This document shows positions 1 through 8,479 of a stretch of 64,000 nt of DNA, in pieces. The notes beneath the pieces were generated by a model. The model searched no databases. It was not told the DNA's origin and was given only the letters and a program-made list of their open reading frames with translations. Positions within the stretch are counted from its first letter, which is position 1. Each line of letters begins with the position of its first letter. Source of the DNA: Alistipes sp. (lineage in GTDB: Bacteria > Bacteroidota > Bacteroidia > Bacteroidales > Rikenellaceae); contig NZ_JAHHQJ010000008.1 of NCBI RefSeq assembly GCF_020026455.1, forward strand, positions 1 to 64,000, written 5' to 3'. The translations under genes and the position numbers were made by a program.

Positions 1-211
1 TTAATTAACGTGTTTATTTTCAACGGATTAGTTACAAATTTAACGAAGTATTAATCTATCACAAAATCACAACATTAAAAGCAAAAGCATTTCACATCTT
101 TTGCGAATAAAGGGTTTCGGAAGCAAAATTCCCGAAAAGATTAATGGTTCCTAATTAAAAAAAATCTATTTTTGTGTCTGCCAACACAACGAGTCACCAA
201 CCTAAACCAAG
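1..211 (+). promoter_or_regulatory. AT-rich leader and promoter of the peptidoglycan-salvage operon
   Basis: No gene is visible in these bases, which are much more AT-rich than the coding DNA that follows. TATTTTTG at 167-174 fits the Bacteroidetes -7 consensus TAnnTTTG and lies 38 bases before the first start codon. No clear -33 TTG was found at ideal spacing. The upstream gene is outside the window. Confidence 0.5.
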
Positions 212-1378
212 ATGAAAAAACTTATTTCAAGTCTTCTAATGGTGTGTTTCACCCTCGTGAGCCAAGCCCGGGAAGAGCAGGTCATCGTAGGAGCGGAACA
301 AACTTCCGAATACTTTCACATCCTGAAAAACAAGCGAATAGCCATCTTCTCGAACCACACGGGGATGGTCGGAGAGCGCCATCTGCTCGACGTCCTGCTC
401 GACCACCAGATGGACGTCCGCGCCATCTTCTCCCCCGAACACGGCTTCCGCGGCACGGCCGATGCGGGCGAACACGTGGCCAGTTCGGCAGATCCCAGGA
501 CCGGGATCCCCATTCTGTCGCTTTACGACGGAAAGGACAAACGCCCGAGCGAAGAGTCGATGCGCAAATTCGACATTCTGGTCGTCGATATTCAGGATGT
601 CGGCTTGCGCTTCTACACATATTACATCACCATGTGCCGCCTCATGGACGCCTGCGCCGAGTACAACCGCAAGGTGCTCATCCTCGACCGCCCCAATCCC
701 AACGGACACTATGTCGACGGTCCGATTCTCGACATGAAATACAAGTCGGGGGTGGGTTGGCTGCCCATTCCCGTGGTCCACGGCATGACGCTGGGCGAGC
801 TGGCGCTCATGGTCAACGGCGAACACTGGCTGCCCCAATCGCGCGTCTGCGATGTGACGGTCATTCCCTGCAGGAACTACACCCACCAGACCCACTACCG
901 TCTGCCCGTCGCCCCGTCGCCCAACCTGCCCGACATGAAGTCGATCTATCTCTATCCGTCGACCTGCCTGTTCGAGGCCACCCCCGTGAGCCTGGGTCGC
1001 GGCACCGACAAACCGTTTCAGGTCTACGGCCACCCCAACATGAAGGGCTACGACTTCGAATTCACACCGCGCAGCGTGCCGGGCGCCAAGAATCCGCCCC
1101 AGCTCAACAAGACCTGCTACGGCCGCGACCTGAGCAGCCTGAGCGACGAGGAGATCTGGAGCAAGGGCCTCGACCTGAGCTATATCATCGACGCCTACCG
1201 CAATCTGAACATCGACGACCACTTTTTCCGCGGATTCTTCGAGCTGCTCATCGGCACCGACTACGTGCGCAAGATGATCCGGGAAGGGAAATCGGCCGAT
1301 GAAATCAAGGCCCGCTGGGCCGACGATGTCGCACGATTCAAGGAGCAGCGCCGCCCCTATTTACTCTATGCGGAGTAG
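212..1378 (+). CDS. Exo-beta-N-acetylmuramidase, NamZ family (DUF1343), copy 1
   Basis: A secreted or periplasmic glycosidase of 388 aa. Residues 1-19 form a signal peptide ending in SQA. The family hallmark SPEHGFRG places the conserved Glu and His at residues 76-77, and DRPNPNGHYVDG follows later, both typical of DUF1343. The characterised member, Bacillus subtilis NamZ (YbbC), removes MurNAc from the non-reducing end of peptidoglycan fragments. It is the first gene of a twelve-gene plus-strand run that also holds MurQ, MurK-like and AmpG-like genes, which supports a role in MurNAc release. A second, divergent copy lies at 9817. The two copies may differ in substrate, for example with or without peptide, but that is inference. 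The ATG at 212 is preferred because it gives a clean signal peptide. Confidence 0.88.
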   Translation: MKKLISSLLMVCFTLVSQAREEQVIVGAEQTSEYFHILKNKRIAIFSNHTGMVGERHLLDVLLDHQMDVRAIFSPEHGFRGTADAGEHVASSADPRTGIPILSLYDGKDKRPSEESMRKFDILVVDIQDVGLRFYTYYITMCRLMDACAEYNRKVLILDRPNPNGHYVDGPILDMKYKSGVGWLPIPVVHGMTLGELALMVNGEHWLPQSRVCDVTVIPCRNYTHQTHYRLPVAPSPNLPDMKSIYLYPSTCLFEATPVSLGRGTDKPFQVYGHPNMKGYDFEFTPRSVPGAKNPPQLNKTCYGRDLSSLSDEEIWSKGLDLSYIIDAYRNLNIDDHFFRGFFELLIGTDYVRKMIREGKSADEIKARWADDVARFKEQRRPYLLYAE

Positions 1379-1630
1379 CAGACCGGAAGTTCGAGGCATG
1401 TTCCTCTCCGCACCGGCGTGCCGCCGTCCCGTGCACGAGCGTTTCGTTCCCGCGGTGGTGCCGTCTCCGGCCATCCGCTGCGGGCTCCAGACCCACAGCA
1501 CAGCGGGGTTCGGGGCTACCCGATCCGTTTCGAGCGGCGGCTCGATGCCATCACCACGACACGGAGTCCGTGTCTGCCGATCCGCAAGCGACAACAACCG
1601 GAAAACGTCAGTCCTCATACCCCAAAGACC
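1379..1630. other. Intergenic spacer inside the salvage operon
   Basis: About 250 bases between the NamZ copy and the amidase. Open frames cross it, but none has codon use or similarity that I recognise. No terminator hairpin and no good TAnnTTTG promoter was seen, so read-through is plausible. Confidence 0.4.
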
Positions 1631-4600
1631 ATGAACCGAACACTACATACAGCCGCCCTTGCAGCCCTGCTCTCGCTGGCAGCACCCGCATCGGCTCAAA
1701 CCCTTCCCGACGAAGTCGTCCGCGACATCGAATCGCTGCTTTCGCGCGAGGCGCGCAAGGAGACGATCTTCGACGGGGTCAGGATCGACTCCGTAGCCGT
1801 TGGCGCACGGCAGATTTCGCTCTTCGCCAGTCAGGACTGCTCCTACATTCCCTTCCGGGAGGAGAATGTAGCCTCTCTATACCGCGAAATCCGCTCGCTG
1901 CTGCCGTCCCGCTACGACAAATACCGTCTGGAGGTCATCGCCGAGGGACAGCCCATCGAGGAGCTCGTCCCCCTGGCGCTGCGCTCCAGAGTCAATCGCC
2001 GCATCAGGACGTTCGAGACCTCGTGCCGCACTCCGCTGGTCACCCCCCTCGACAGAATCAACCGCCCCACACGCGGACTTCAGAACCGCCACATCGCCAT
2101 GTGGCAGAGCCACGGCTGGTATTTCGAACAGAGCCTCAACCGCTGGGAATGGCAGCGTGCACGCATTCTCCAGACCGTGGAGGATCTCTACACACAGAGC
2201 TATGTACTGCCCTATCTGGTGCCGATGCTCGAAAATGCCGGAGCCAATATCCTCCTGCCGCGCGAGCGCGATTTCAACAGACATGAGGTCATCGTCGACA
2301 ACGACGGCTGTCTCGACAATTCGCGCTACACCGAGCAAAACGGCGCGCAGAGCTGGAGCGAGGGGGCTTCGGAGGGCTTTGCCCACCTGCGCCGCACCTA
2401 CCGGGAGTTTGAAAACCCCTTCCGCGAAGGTACCTTCCGCCAGGTGGAGACCCGGCGCGACAAGGAGGGCGCAACGGCAACCTGGACCCCCGCCATCCCG
2501 GCGGCAGGCGAATATGCCGTCTATGTATCCTACCACTCCCTGCCCCGAAGCACCGAGGACGCCCTCTACACCGTACATCACAAGGGAGGCGTCTCCCGCT
2601 TCAAGGTCAACCAGACGATGGGCGGCGGCACCTGGATCTATCTGGGAACGTTTCCCTTTGACGAGGGGCTCGACGCCGGGCAGTGCATCGTGCTGAGCAA
2701 CCGCTCGTCGAAAAACGGACGCATCGTCACGGCCGACGGGGTGAAGATCGGCGGCGGCATGGGCAACATAGCCCGCAGCATCACGGCCGAATACCTCGCC
2801 CGGAACAGCAAGGATTCCCTCGCGGACTTCGCGGCCGAGGCCGCACGCCATGTGCCCCAAATCAGCCGCTACCCCCGTTTCTGCGAAGCGGCCCGCTACT
2901 GGATGCAGTGGGCCGGCGTTCCCGACTCGGTCTACTCGCCCCATTCGGGCGGCAACGACTACGCCGACGACTACAAGTCCCGCGGCCTATGGGTCAATTA
3001 TCTGGCCGGAGGCTCGGAGGTGCTCCCCGACCGTCAGGGGCTTCATATCCCCGTCGATGCGGCCTTCGCCTTCCACTCCGACGCCGGCACTTCGCGCAAC
3101 GACTCCATCGTCGGCACCCTGGGGATCTACATGAGCAGGTCGGAGGGACGCGACACCTATGCCAATGGCTCGTCGCGCTACATGGCGCGCCAGCTCACCG
3201 ACCTCATTCTGTCGCATGTGGTCAACGACGTGCGACGCCTCTACGAACCCGAGTGGAACCGCCGCGGCATGTGGAACAAACCCTACTTCGAGGCGCGCAC
3301 CCCACAAGTGCCCACCATGCTCCTGGAACTGCTCTCCCACCAGAACTTCGCCGACATGCGCTACGGTCTCGACCCGCGCTTCCGCTTCACGGTGAGCCGC
3401 GCCATCTACAAAGGCATGCTGCAGTTCATCGCCTCGCAGAACAGGGTGCCTTATGTGGTACAGCCCCTGCCCGTCGACCACATGAGCGCAACGCTCTCGG
3501 CCGAAGGTCGTGCCCTGGTCAGCTGGCGGCCCGTCGACGACCCCCTCGAACCCTCCGCCACACCCGACCGCTACATCGTATACACCCGGATCGGCGACGG
3601 AACCTTCGACAACGGACGTCTGGTGACCTCCCCCCGTTTCGAAACCGATATTCCCGCGGGCGAAGTGTGCAGTTTCCGGGTCACGGCCCTCAACGACGGG
3701 GGCGAGAGCTTCCCCTCCGAGATTCTGTCGGTGGGCATAGCCGCCAACGGCGTGAAAAAGCCCGTTCTGATTATCAACGGCTTCGACCGCATCGGTGCGC
3801 CGGCCGACTTTGTGGCCCCGGCTCCGGCCGACACCCTTCTGGCGGGATTTCTCGACGACAGGGACCACGGCGTGCCCTATGTGAAGGACGTAAGCTATGT
3901 AGGTAAGATGAAGGAGTTCCGCCGCAACATCGACTGGATGGACGACGATGCGGCCGGCTTCGGAGACAGCTATGGCGACTACGAAACGATGGTCATCGCC
4001 GGCAATACGTTCGACTATCCGGCGCTTCACGGCCGCGCAATGCTCCAAGCCGGATATTCGTTCGTATCTTGCAGCGACGAAGCCGTAGAAAGCGGTGCGG
4101 TCTGCATGAACGACTATCCCTCGGTGGACCTCATCCTCGGCAAGGAGTGTCAGACCAAGATGGGACGCGGCGGCATTCACCCCCTGCAGTTCAAGACCTT
4201 CAGTCCCGAGATGCAGGCCGCCATCGGCGACTACTGCCGCAAGGGCGGCAACGTGATGGTCTCGGGGGCCTATGTGGGCACCGACCTGTGGGACAATCCG
4301 CTCACACCCCGGATCAAGGAGGACTGCGCATTCGCCACCGACGTACTCAAATACTTCCGGCGCGTGGGTCAGGCCGCACGCCGCGGCGGCGTGCGGGCCG
4401 TGGTGTCGCGACTCCTGCCCGCGGACGGCTCGTTCGACTACTACGCGACCCTCAACGAGGAGAGCTACGTCGTCGAATCGCCCGACGCCATAGAGCCCGC
4501 CACCCCGGGAGCCGAAACCGTCATGCGCTACACCGAGAACAACCTCAGCGCCGCCGTGGCCTACAGGGGCGACTACAAGACCTTTGTGATGGGCTACCCC

Positions 4601-4696
4601 TTCGAGTCGATCCGTTCGGAGGAGCAACGCTCGCTGCTCATGAAACGGATCCTGGACTTCTTCAACGACAAAAACAACCGGACAACCACCCATTAA
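1631..4696 (+). CDS. Secreted N-acetylmuramoyl-L-alanine amidase-like protein with inserted golvesin-like domain and Fn3
   Basis: Of 1021 aa; the ATG at 1631 is chosen because it begins a signal peptide (residues 1-23, ending ASAQ), while the frame is open further upstream. The zinc-amidase (Amidase_3) fold appears split. SHGWYFE (His161) and VEDLYTQ (Glu184) form the first half and AFAFHSDAG (His482) the second, matching the His/Glu/His metal ligands. Between them, about residues 225-385, lies a beta-rich segment like the golvesin C-terminal-like domain (TWTPAIPAAGEYAVYVSY ... GTWIYLGTFPF). A fibronectin type III-like domain lies near 690-780, then an uncharacterised C-terminal domain. Related proteins are often annotated 'xanthan lyase', which this architecture does not support. 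It likely strips stem peptides from peptidoglycan outside the inner membrane. Confidence 0.72.
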   Translation: MNRTLHTAALAALLSLAAPASAQTLPDEVVRDIESLLSREARKETIFDGVRIDSVAVGARQISLFASQDCSYIPFREENVASLYREIRSLLPSRYDKYRLEVIAEGQPIEELVPLALRSRVNRRIRTFETSCRTPLVTPLDRINRPTRGLQNRHIAMWQSHGWYFEQSLNRWEWQRARILQTVEDLYTQSYVLPYLVPMLENAGANILLPRERDFNRHEVIVDNDGCLDNSRYTEQNGAQSWSEGASEGFAHLRRTYREFENPFREGTFRQVETRRDKEGATATWTPAIPAAGEYAVYVSYHSLPRSTEDALYTVHHKGGVSRFKVNQTMGGGTWIYLGTFPFDEGLDAGQCIVLSNRSSKNGRIVTADGVKIGGGMGNIARSITAEYLARNSKDSLADFAAEAARHVPQISRYPRFCEAARYWMQWAGVPDSVYSPHSGGNDYADDYKSRGLWVNYLAGGSEVLPDRQGLHIPVDAAFAFHSDAGTSRNDSIVGTLGIYMSRSEGRDTYANGSSRYMARQLTDLILSHVVNDVRRLYEPEWNRRGMWNKPYFEARTPQVPTMLLELLSHQNFADMRYGLDPRFRFTVSRAIYKGMLQFIASQNRVPYVVQPLPVDHMSATLSAEGRALVSWRPVDDPLEPSATPDRYIVYTRIGDGTFDNGRLVTSPRFETDIPAGEVCSFRVTALNDGGESFPSEILSVGIAANGVKKPVLIINGFDRIGAPADFVAPAPADTLLAGFLDDRDHGVPYVKDVSYVGKMKEFRRNIDWMDDDAAGFGDSYGDYETMVIAGNTFDYPALHGRAMLQAGYSFVSCSDEAVESGAVCMNDYPSVDLILGKECQTKMGRGGIHPLQFKTFSPEMQAAIGDYCRKGGNVMVSGAYVGTDLWDNPLTPRIKEDCAFATDVLKYFRRVGQAARRGGVRAVVSRLLPADGSFDYYATLNEESYVVESPDAIEPATPGAETVMRYTENNLSAAVAYRGDYKTFVMGYPFESIRSEEQRSLLMKRILDFFNDKNNRTTTH

Positions 4697-4708
4697 CATT
4701 TAACGACG

Positions 4709-6166
4709 ATGAATAAGATTGATTGCTTCATTCCCTTTTCGGACAAAGAACAGGCCGCGCAGACCGTCAAGGGTCTTTTCGACTCCCAACTGGTCAACCG
4801 CATCTTCCTGCTGACCGACACCGAAGGACAGCAACCCCTGGAGGGATGCCAACTGCTCCCCATCGGCGGCGCGCAGTCGTCACAGACCATAAGAGCCATT
4901 GCCGAGGCCTCCGAAGCCGAATTCATACTTCTCTACACCAAATACAGCACCCTCTCGCTGGGGCTCTTCGCCCTCGACCGCATGACGATGCTGGCCGAAG
5001 ATTCCCGCGCAGGGATGGTCTATGCCGACCACTATCAGGTCCGAGAAGGTCTCCAGAGCAACGCTCCGGTCATCGACTATCAGTTCGGGTCGCTGCGCGA
5101 CGACTTCGACTTCGGCTCGCTGCTGCTCTTCCGCCGCGACGCCTTCTGCGAGGCCGTCAGCCGCATGAAGGCCGACTATGAGTTTGCAGGACTCTACGAC
5201 CTGCGTCTGAAGCTGAGCCAGAAGGAGAGCCTCATGCACATCAACGAATACCTCTATTCCGAGGTCGAGAACGACACCCGCAAGAGCGGCGAAAAGATTT
5301 TCGACTACGTAGATCCCCGCAACCGCGGCCGCCAGATAGAGATGGAGCAGGCCTGCACCGAGCATCTGAAGGAAATCGGCGGTTATCTCGAACCCCGTTT
5401 CGAGAAGATCGCCTTCGAGGAGGGGAACTTCGAGTATGAGGCCTCGGTCATCATCCCCGTGCGCAACCGGATCCGCACCATCCGCGATGCCATCGGTTCG
5501 GTGCTCTCGCAGAAGACAGACTTCAGGTTCAACCTCATCGTCATCGACAACCACTCGACCGACGGCACCACCGAGGCCATCGACGAATTCAAGGACGACG
5601 AGCGTCTGATCCACATCATCCCCCCGCGTCACGATCTGGGCATCGGCGGATGCTGGAACATGGGTGTCCACCACCCCAAGTGCGGCAAGTTCGCCGTGCA
5701 GCTCGACAGCGACGATGTCTACAGGGACGAGCACACCCTCGCCACGATGGTGCGCGCCTTCTACGAGCAGAACTGCGCCATGGTGGTCGGCACCTACATG
5801 ATGACCGACTTCAACATGAACATGATTGCTCCGGGCATCATCGACCACAGGGAGTGGACGCCCGACAACGGACGCAACAACGCCCTGCGCATCAACGGAC
5901 TGGGCGCTCCCCGGGCCTTCTACACCCCCATGCTGCGCAAGATCAAGGTCCCCAACACCAGCTACGGCGAGGACTATGCCCTGGGGCTCAACATCAGCCG
6001 CCGCTATCAGATCGGCCGCGTCTACGAGGTTGTCTACCTCTGCCGCCGCTGGGAGGACAACTCCGACGCCTCGCTCGACATCGTGAAGATGAACGCCCAC
6101 AACCTCTACAAGGACCGCATCCGGACCTGGGAGCTGCAGGCCCGAATAGCCATGAATCACAAATAA
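4709..6166 (+). CDS. Family 2 glycosyltransferase (tandem GT-A-like)
   Basis: A soluble protein of 485 aa with no signal peptide or membrane segment. The C-terminal half is a standard GT2 domain: ASVIIPVRNR near residue 248, IVIDNHSTDGT, then VQLDSDD (the metal-binding DxD region). The N-terminal 230 residues start like a second, degenerate nucleotide-sugar fold (CFIPFSDKEQA). It starts 12 bases after the amidase stop and ends 9 bases before the DUF4922 gene, so the three are surely co-transcribed. Acceptor and donor sugars are unknown. A transferase inside a salvage operon is unexpected; it may rebuild a glycan from recovered sugar or modify a cell-envelope polymer. Confidence 0.8.
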   Translation: MNKIDCFIPFSDKEQAAQTVKGLFDSQLVNRIFLLTDTEGQQPLEGCQLLPIGGAQSSQTIRAIAEASEAEFILLYTKYSTLSLGLFALDRMTMLAEDSRAGMVYADHYQVREGLQSNAPVIDYQFGSLRDDFDFGSLLLFRRDAFCEAVSRMKADYEFAGLYDLRLKLSQKESLMHINEYLYSEVENDTRKSGEKIFDYVDPRNRGRQIEMEQACTEHLKEIGGYLEPRFEKIAFEEGNFEYEASVIIPVRNRIRTIRDAIGSVLSQKTDFRFNLIVIDNHSTDGTTEAIDEFKDDERLIHIIPPRHDLGIGGCWNMGVHHPKCGKFAVQLDSDDVYRDEHTLATMVRAFYEQNCAMVVGTYMMTDFNMNMIAPGIIDHREWTPDNGRNNALRINGLGAPRAFYTPMLRKIKVPNTSYGEDYALGLNISRRYQIGRVYEVVYLCRRWEDNSDASLDIVKMNAHNLYKDRIRTWELQARIAMNHK

Positions 6167-6175
6167 ACCGGCAGC

Positions 6176-7117
6176 ATGAAGCAGCGCATTCAGGAACTCT
6201 TTGAGCAGCAGACGGGCGTTTGGGAAACGCTCCGGGACAACTATGCCGCCTTGGACCGCGTCCGGGTGAAGACCCTGCACATTGGCGAGGCGACCTACAA
6301 GGTGCAGTTCAATCCGGCACGCATCGTCTCGTCGGGCGCCAAGGTCGACAAACAGACCATCGCCGCCCGCCAATGCTTTCTCTGTGCAGCGAATCGCCCT
6401 GCGGAGCAGAGGGGAATACCCTTCAAGGAGCGCTACACGATTCTGATCAATCCGTTCCCCATTTTCCCCCGGCATCTGACCATTCCCGACAACAGCCACA
6501 CCGCCCAGAGCATCGTCGGACGCATCGACGACATGCTCGACCTGGCGGCGGCACTTCCCGACTTCACGGTCTTCTACAACGGACCGCGCTGCGGCGCCTC
6601 GGCTCCCGACCACGCCCACTTCCAGGCCGGCAGCCGCAGGTTCATGCCCATCGAATCGCAGTGGCGCACGTTGACTGCCGCCGAGCCGGACAAGCTGCGC
6701 AAGGCGCGTCTCCACACATTGAAGGACCTGCCGCGCACGACCCTCGTCATCGAATCGGAGGAGAAGGCCGACGCCGCGGAACTCTTCGCCCTGGTCTACG
6801 ACCAAATGGCCCTCCGCCACGGCGGGGAGGAGCCGATGATGAACCTCCTGGCCCTCCACGAAGAGAACAGGTGGGTGCTCTTCATCTTCCCCCGCGCGAA
6901 GCACCGCCCGTCGTGCTACACGGCCGAGGGCGAGGCGCGTCTGTTGAGCAGCCCGGCCTCGGTCGACATGGGCGGTGTGTTCATCACGCCGCTGGAGCAC
7001 GACTTCGAGAAGATGGATTCGGAGGCTCTCCGCCAAATTTTAGGCGAGGTGTGCCTCCCGCACAGCGAGTTCGGGGAGCTGACAGAACGCATACGGAAAA
7101 AACTCTGCACCAGGTAA
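6176..7117 (+). CDS. DUF4922 protein, HIT/GalT-like nucleotidyltransferase or phosphorylase
   Basis: Of 313 aa, predicted cytoplasmic. CFLC near residue 65 resembles the zinc-binding cysteines of galactose-1-phosphate uridylyltransferases, and DHAHFQAG matches the HxHxQ active-site signature, in which the second His forms the nucleotidyl intermediate. RHLTIPDNSH lies between them, as in HIT-superfamily proteins. The family is named only as DUF4922; a phosphorylase or nucleotidyl transfer on a sugar phosphate is a reasonable inference but the substrate is not known. It sits tightly between a GT2 and a SpoIID gene, so it may prepare or recycle the activated sugar used by the GT2. Confidence 0.72.
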   Translation: MKQRIQELFEQQTGVWETLRDNYAALDRVRVKTLHIGEATYKVQFNPARIVSSGAKVDKQTIAARQCFLCAANRPAEQRGIPFKERYTILINPFPIFPRHLTIPDNSHTAQSIVGRIDDMLDLAAALPDFTVFYNGPRCGASAPDHAHFQAGSRRFMPIESQWRTLTAAEPDKLRKARLHTLKDLPRTTLVIESEEKADAAELFALVYDQMALRHGGEEPMMNLLALHEENRWVLFIFPRAKHRPSCYTAEGEARLLSSPASVDMGGVFITPLEHDFEKMDSEALRQILGEVCLPHSEFGELTERIRKKLCTR

Positions 7118-7134
7118 CCAAAAAACATCCGAAA

Positions 7135-8454
7135 ATGGAAGAACCCAAAGTACAGGTCGGCATCATGTTCGAACCGGAAATCGAATTCACGCTGCAGACC
7201 CCATACCGCATCGGCGGACAGACGATCACAGGCGACGGGAAAGTCTCCTGCCAAAACGGCAAAGTCATTTGGCAGGGTGCCGCCTACGATGAAATCACCT
7301 TTGAACCCCTCGACGAGTCGCACTCGGAGTTCGAACTCAAGGGGGTGACCATCGGCATCAACTTCCACTGGGAGCGCAAGGAGAACCAGCGTTTCGAAGG
7401 CGCACTGAAATTCATCGTCGAGAACGACCGACTCACGGCCGTGAATGTCATCCGCGTGGAGGACTACCTCACCAGCGTCATTTCGAGCGAGATGAGCGCC
7501 ACCGCCTCGCCCGAGCTGCTGAAGGCCCATGCCGTCATCTCGCGCAGCTGGCTGCTGGCCCAGATCCGCAAGAACAAGCAGATCAAGGCACAGCAGACCG
7601 ACTACTCGGCCTACACCATCACCGACACGGAACTGATCCGCTGGTACGACCGCGAGGACCACACCCGTTTCGATGTGTGCGCCGACGACCACTGCCAGCG
7701 CTATCAGGGCATCACCCGCGCCTCGACAGCCGCCGTGCGCGAGGCCATCGCCGCCACACGCGGCCAACTGCTCATGTACGACGGAGAAATCTGCGACGCG
7801 CGCTTCTCGAAGTGCTGCGGCGGGGCCTTCGAGGAATTCCGCTACTGCTGGGAGGAAAAGGAGATGCCCTATCTGGTGAAGCAGGCCGACAGCGCGAGCG
7901 AAGCTCCGCTGCCCGACCTCACCGTCGAGGAAGAGGCCCGGAAATGGATTCTCTCCTCGCCCGAAGCCTTCTGCAACACCTCCGACAGGCAGATTCTCTC
8001 GCAGGTGCTCAACAACTACGATCAGGAGACCTCCGACTTCTACCGCTGGAAGGTGTCCTACACGCAGGAGGAGCTTTCCGCGCTCATTCTCCGCCGTTCG
8101 GGCGTGGACTACGGACACATCAAAGACCTCGTTCCCGTGGCCCGCGGCACAAGCGGCCGCCTGTGGAAACTCAGGATTGCGGGCACAAAGAAAACCCTCA
8201 CCATCGGCAAGGAGCTGGAGATCCGCCGCACCCTCTCGCCGTCGCACCTCTACAGCTCGGCGTTCGTGGTCGAGAAGGGCGAAAACAACGCCGACGGCGT
8301 CCCTTCGACATTCACCCTCATCGGTGCAGGCTGGGGCCACGGCGTGGGTCTCTGCCAGATCGGCGCTGCCGTGATGGGCGAAAAGGGGTACAGGTACGAC
8401 GAAATCCTGAAGCACTATTTTGTGGGCGCCGTCCTCGAAAAAATATACCAATAG
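7135..8454 (+). CDS. SpoIID/LytB-domain protein without signal peptide
   Basis: Of 439 aa, starting at the ATG at 7135 (MEEPKVQVGI). The frame is open upstream but there overlaps the DUF4922 gene. The SpoIID core is clear: VISSEMSATASPELLKAHAV, with Glu119 aligning with the catalytic Glu of SpoIID lytic transglycosylases, and the end motif GWGHGVGLCQIGAA. SpoIID enzymes cleave glycan strands lacking stem peptides and are normally membrane-anchored outside the cell. Here no signal peptide or transmembrane helix is seen, so a cytoplasmic site of action is suggested. That would fit processing of denuded disaccharides imported by the next gene, an AmpG/MurT-type transporter. Confidence 0.83.
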   Translation: MEEPKVQVGIMFEPEIEFTLQTPYRIGGQTITGDGKVSCQNGKVIWQGAAYDEITFEPLDESHSEFELKGVTIGINFHWERKENQRFEGALKFIVENDRLTAVNVIRVEDYLTSVISSEMSATASPELLKAHAVISRSWLLAQIRKNKQIKAQQTDYSAYTITDTELIRWYDREDHTRFDVCADDHCQRYQGITRASTAAVREAIAATRGQLLMYDGEICDARFSKCCGGAFEEFRYCWEEKEMPYLVKQADSASEAPLPDLTVEEEARKWILSSPEAFCNTSDRQILSQVLNNYDQETSDFYRWKVSYTQEELSALILRRSGVDYGHIKDLVPVARGTSGRLWKLRIAGTKKTLTIGKELEIRRTLSPSHLYSSAFVVEKGENNADGVPSTFTLIGAGWGHGVGLCQIGAAVMGEKGYRYDEILKHYFVGAVLEKIYQ

Positions 8455-8479
8455 ACCGCAACACCTACCGCAACAACCC

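Noticed and set aside
1418..1630. N-terminal extension of the amidase frame
   Set aside because: The 71 extra codons look like non-coding sequence and would bury the signal peptide that starts at 1631.
2987..4699. Long minus-strand frames opposite the salvage genes and elsewhere
   Set aside because: They are His/Val/Gly-rich mirror frames of GC-rich coding DNA, with no motifs and no promoters.
6220..7134. Upstream extension of the SpoIID frame as a fusion
   Set aside because: It overlaps the DUF4922 gene in another frame and has shadow-like Arg/Pro-rich composition.
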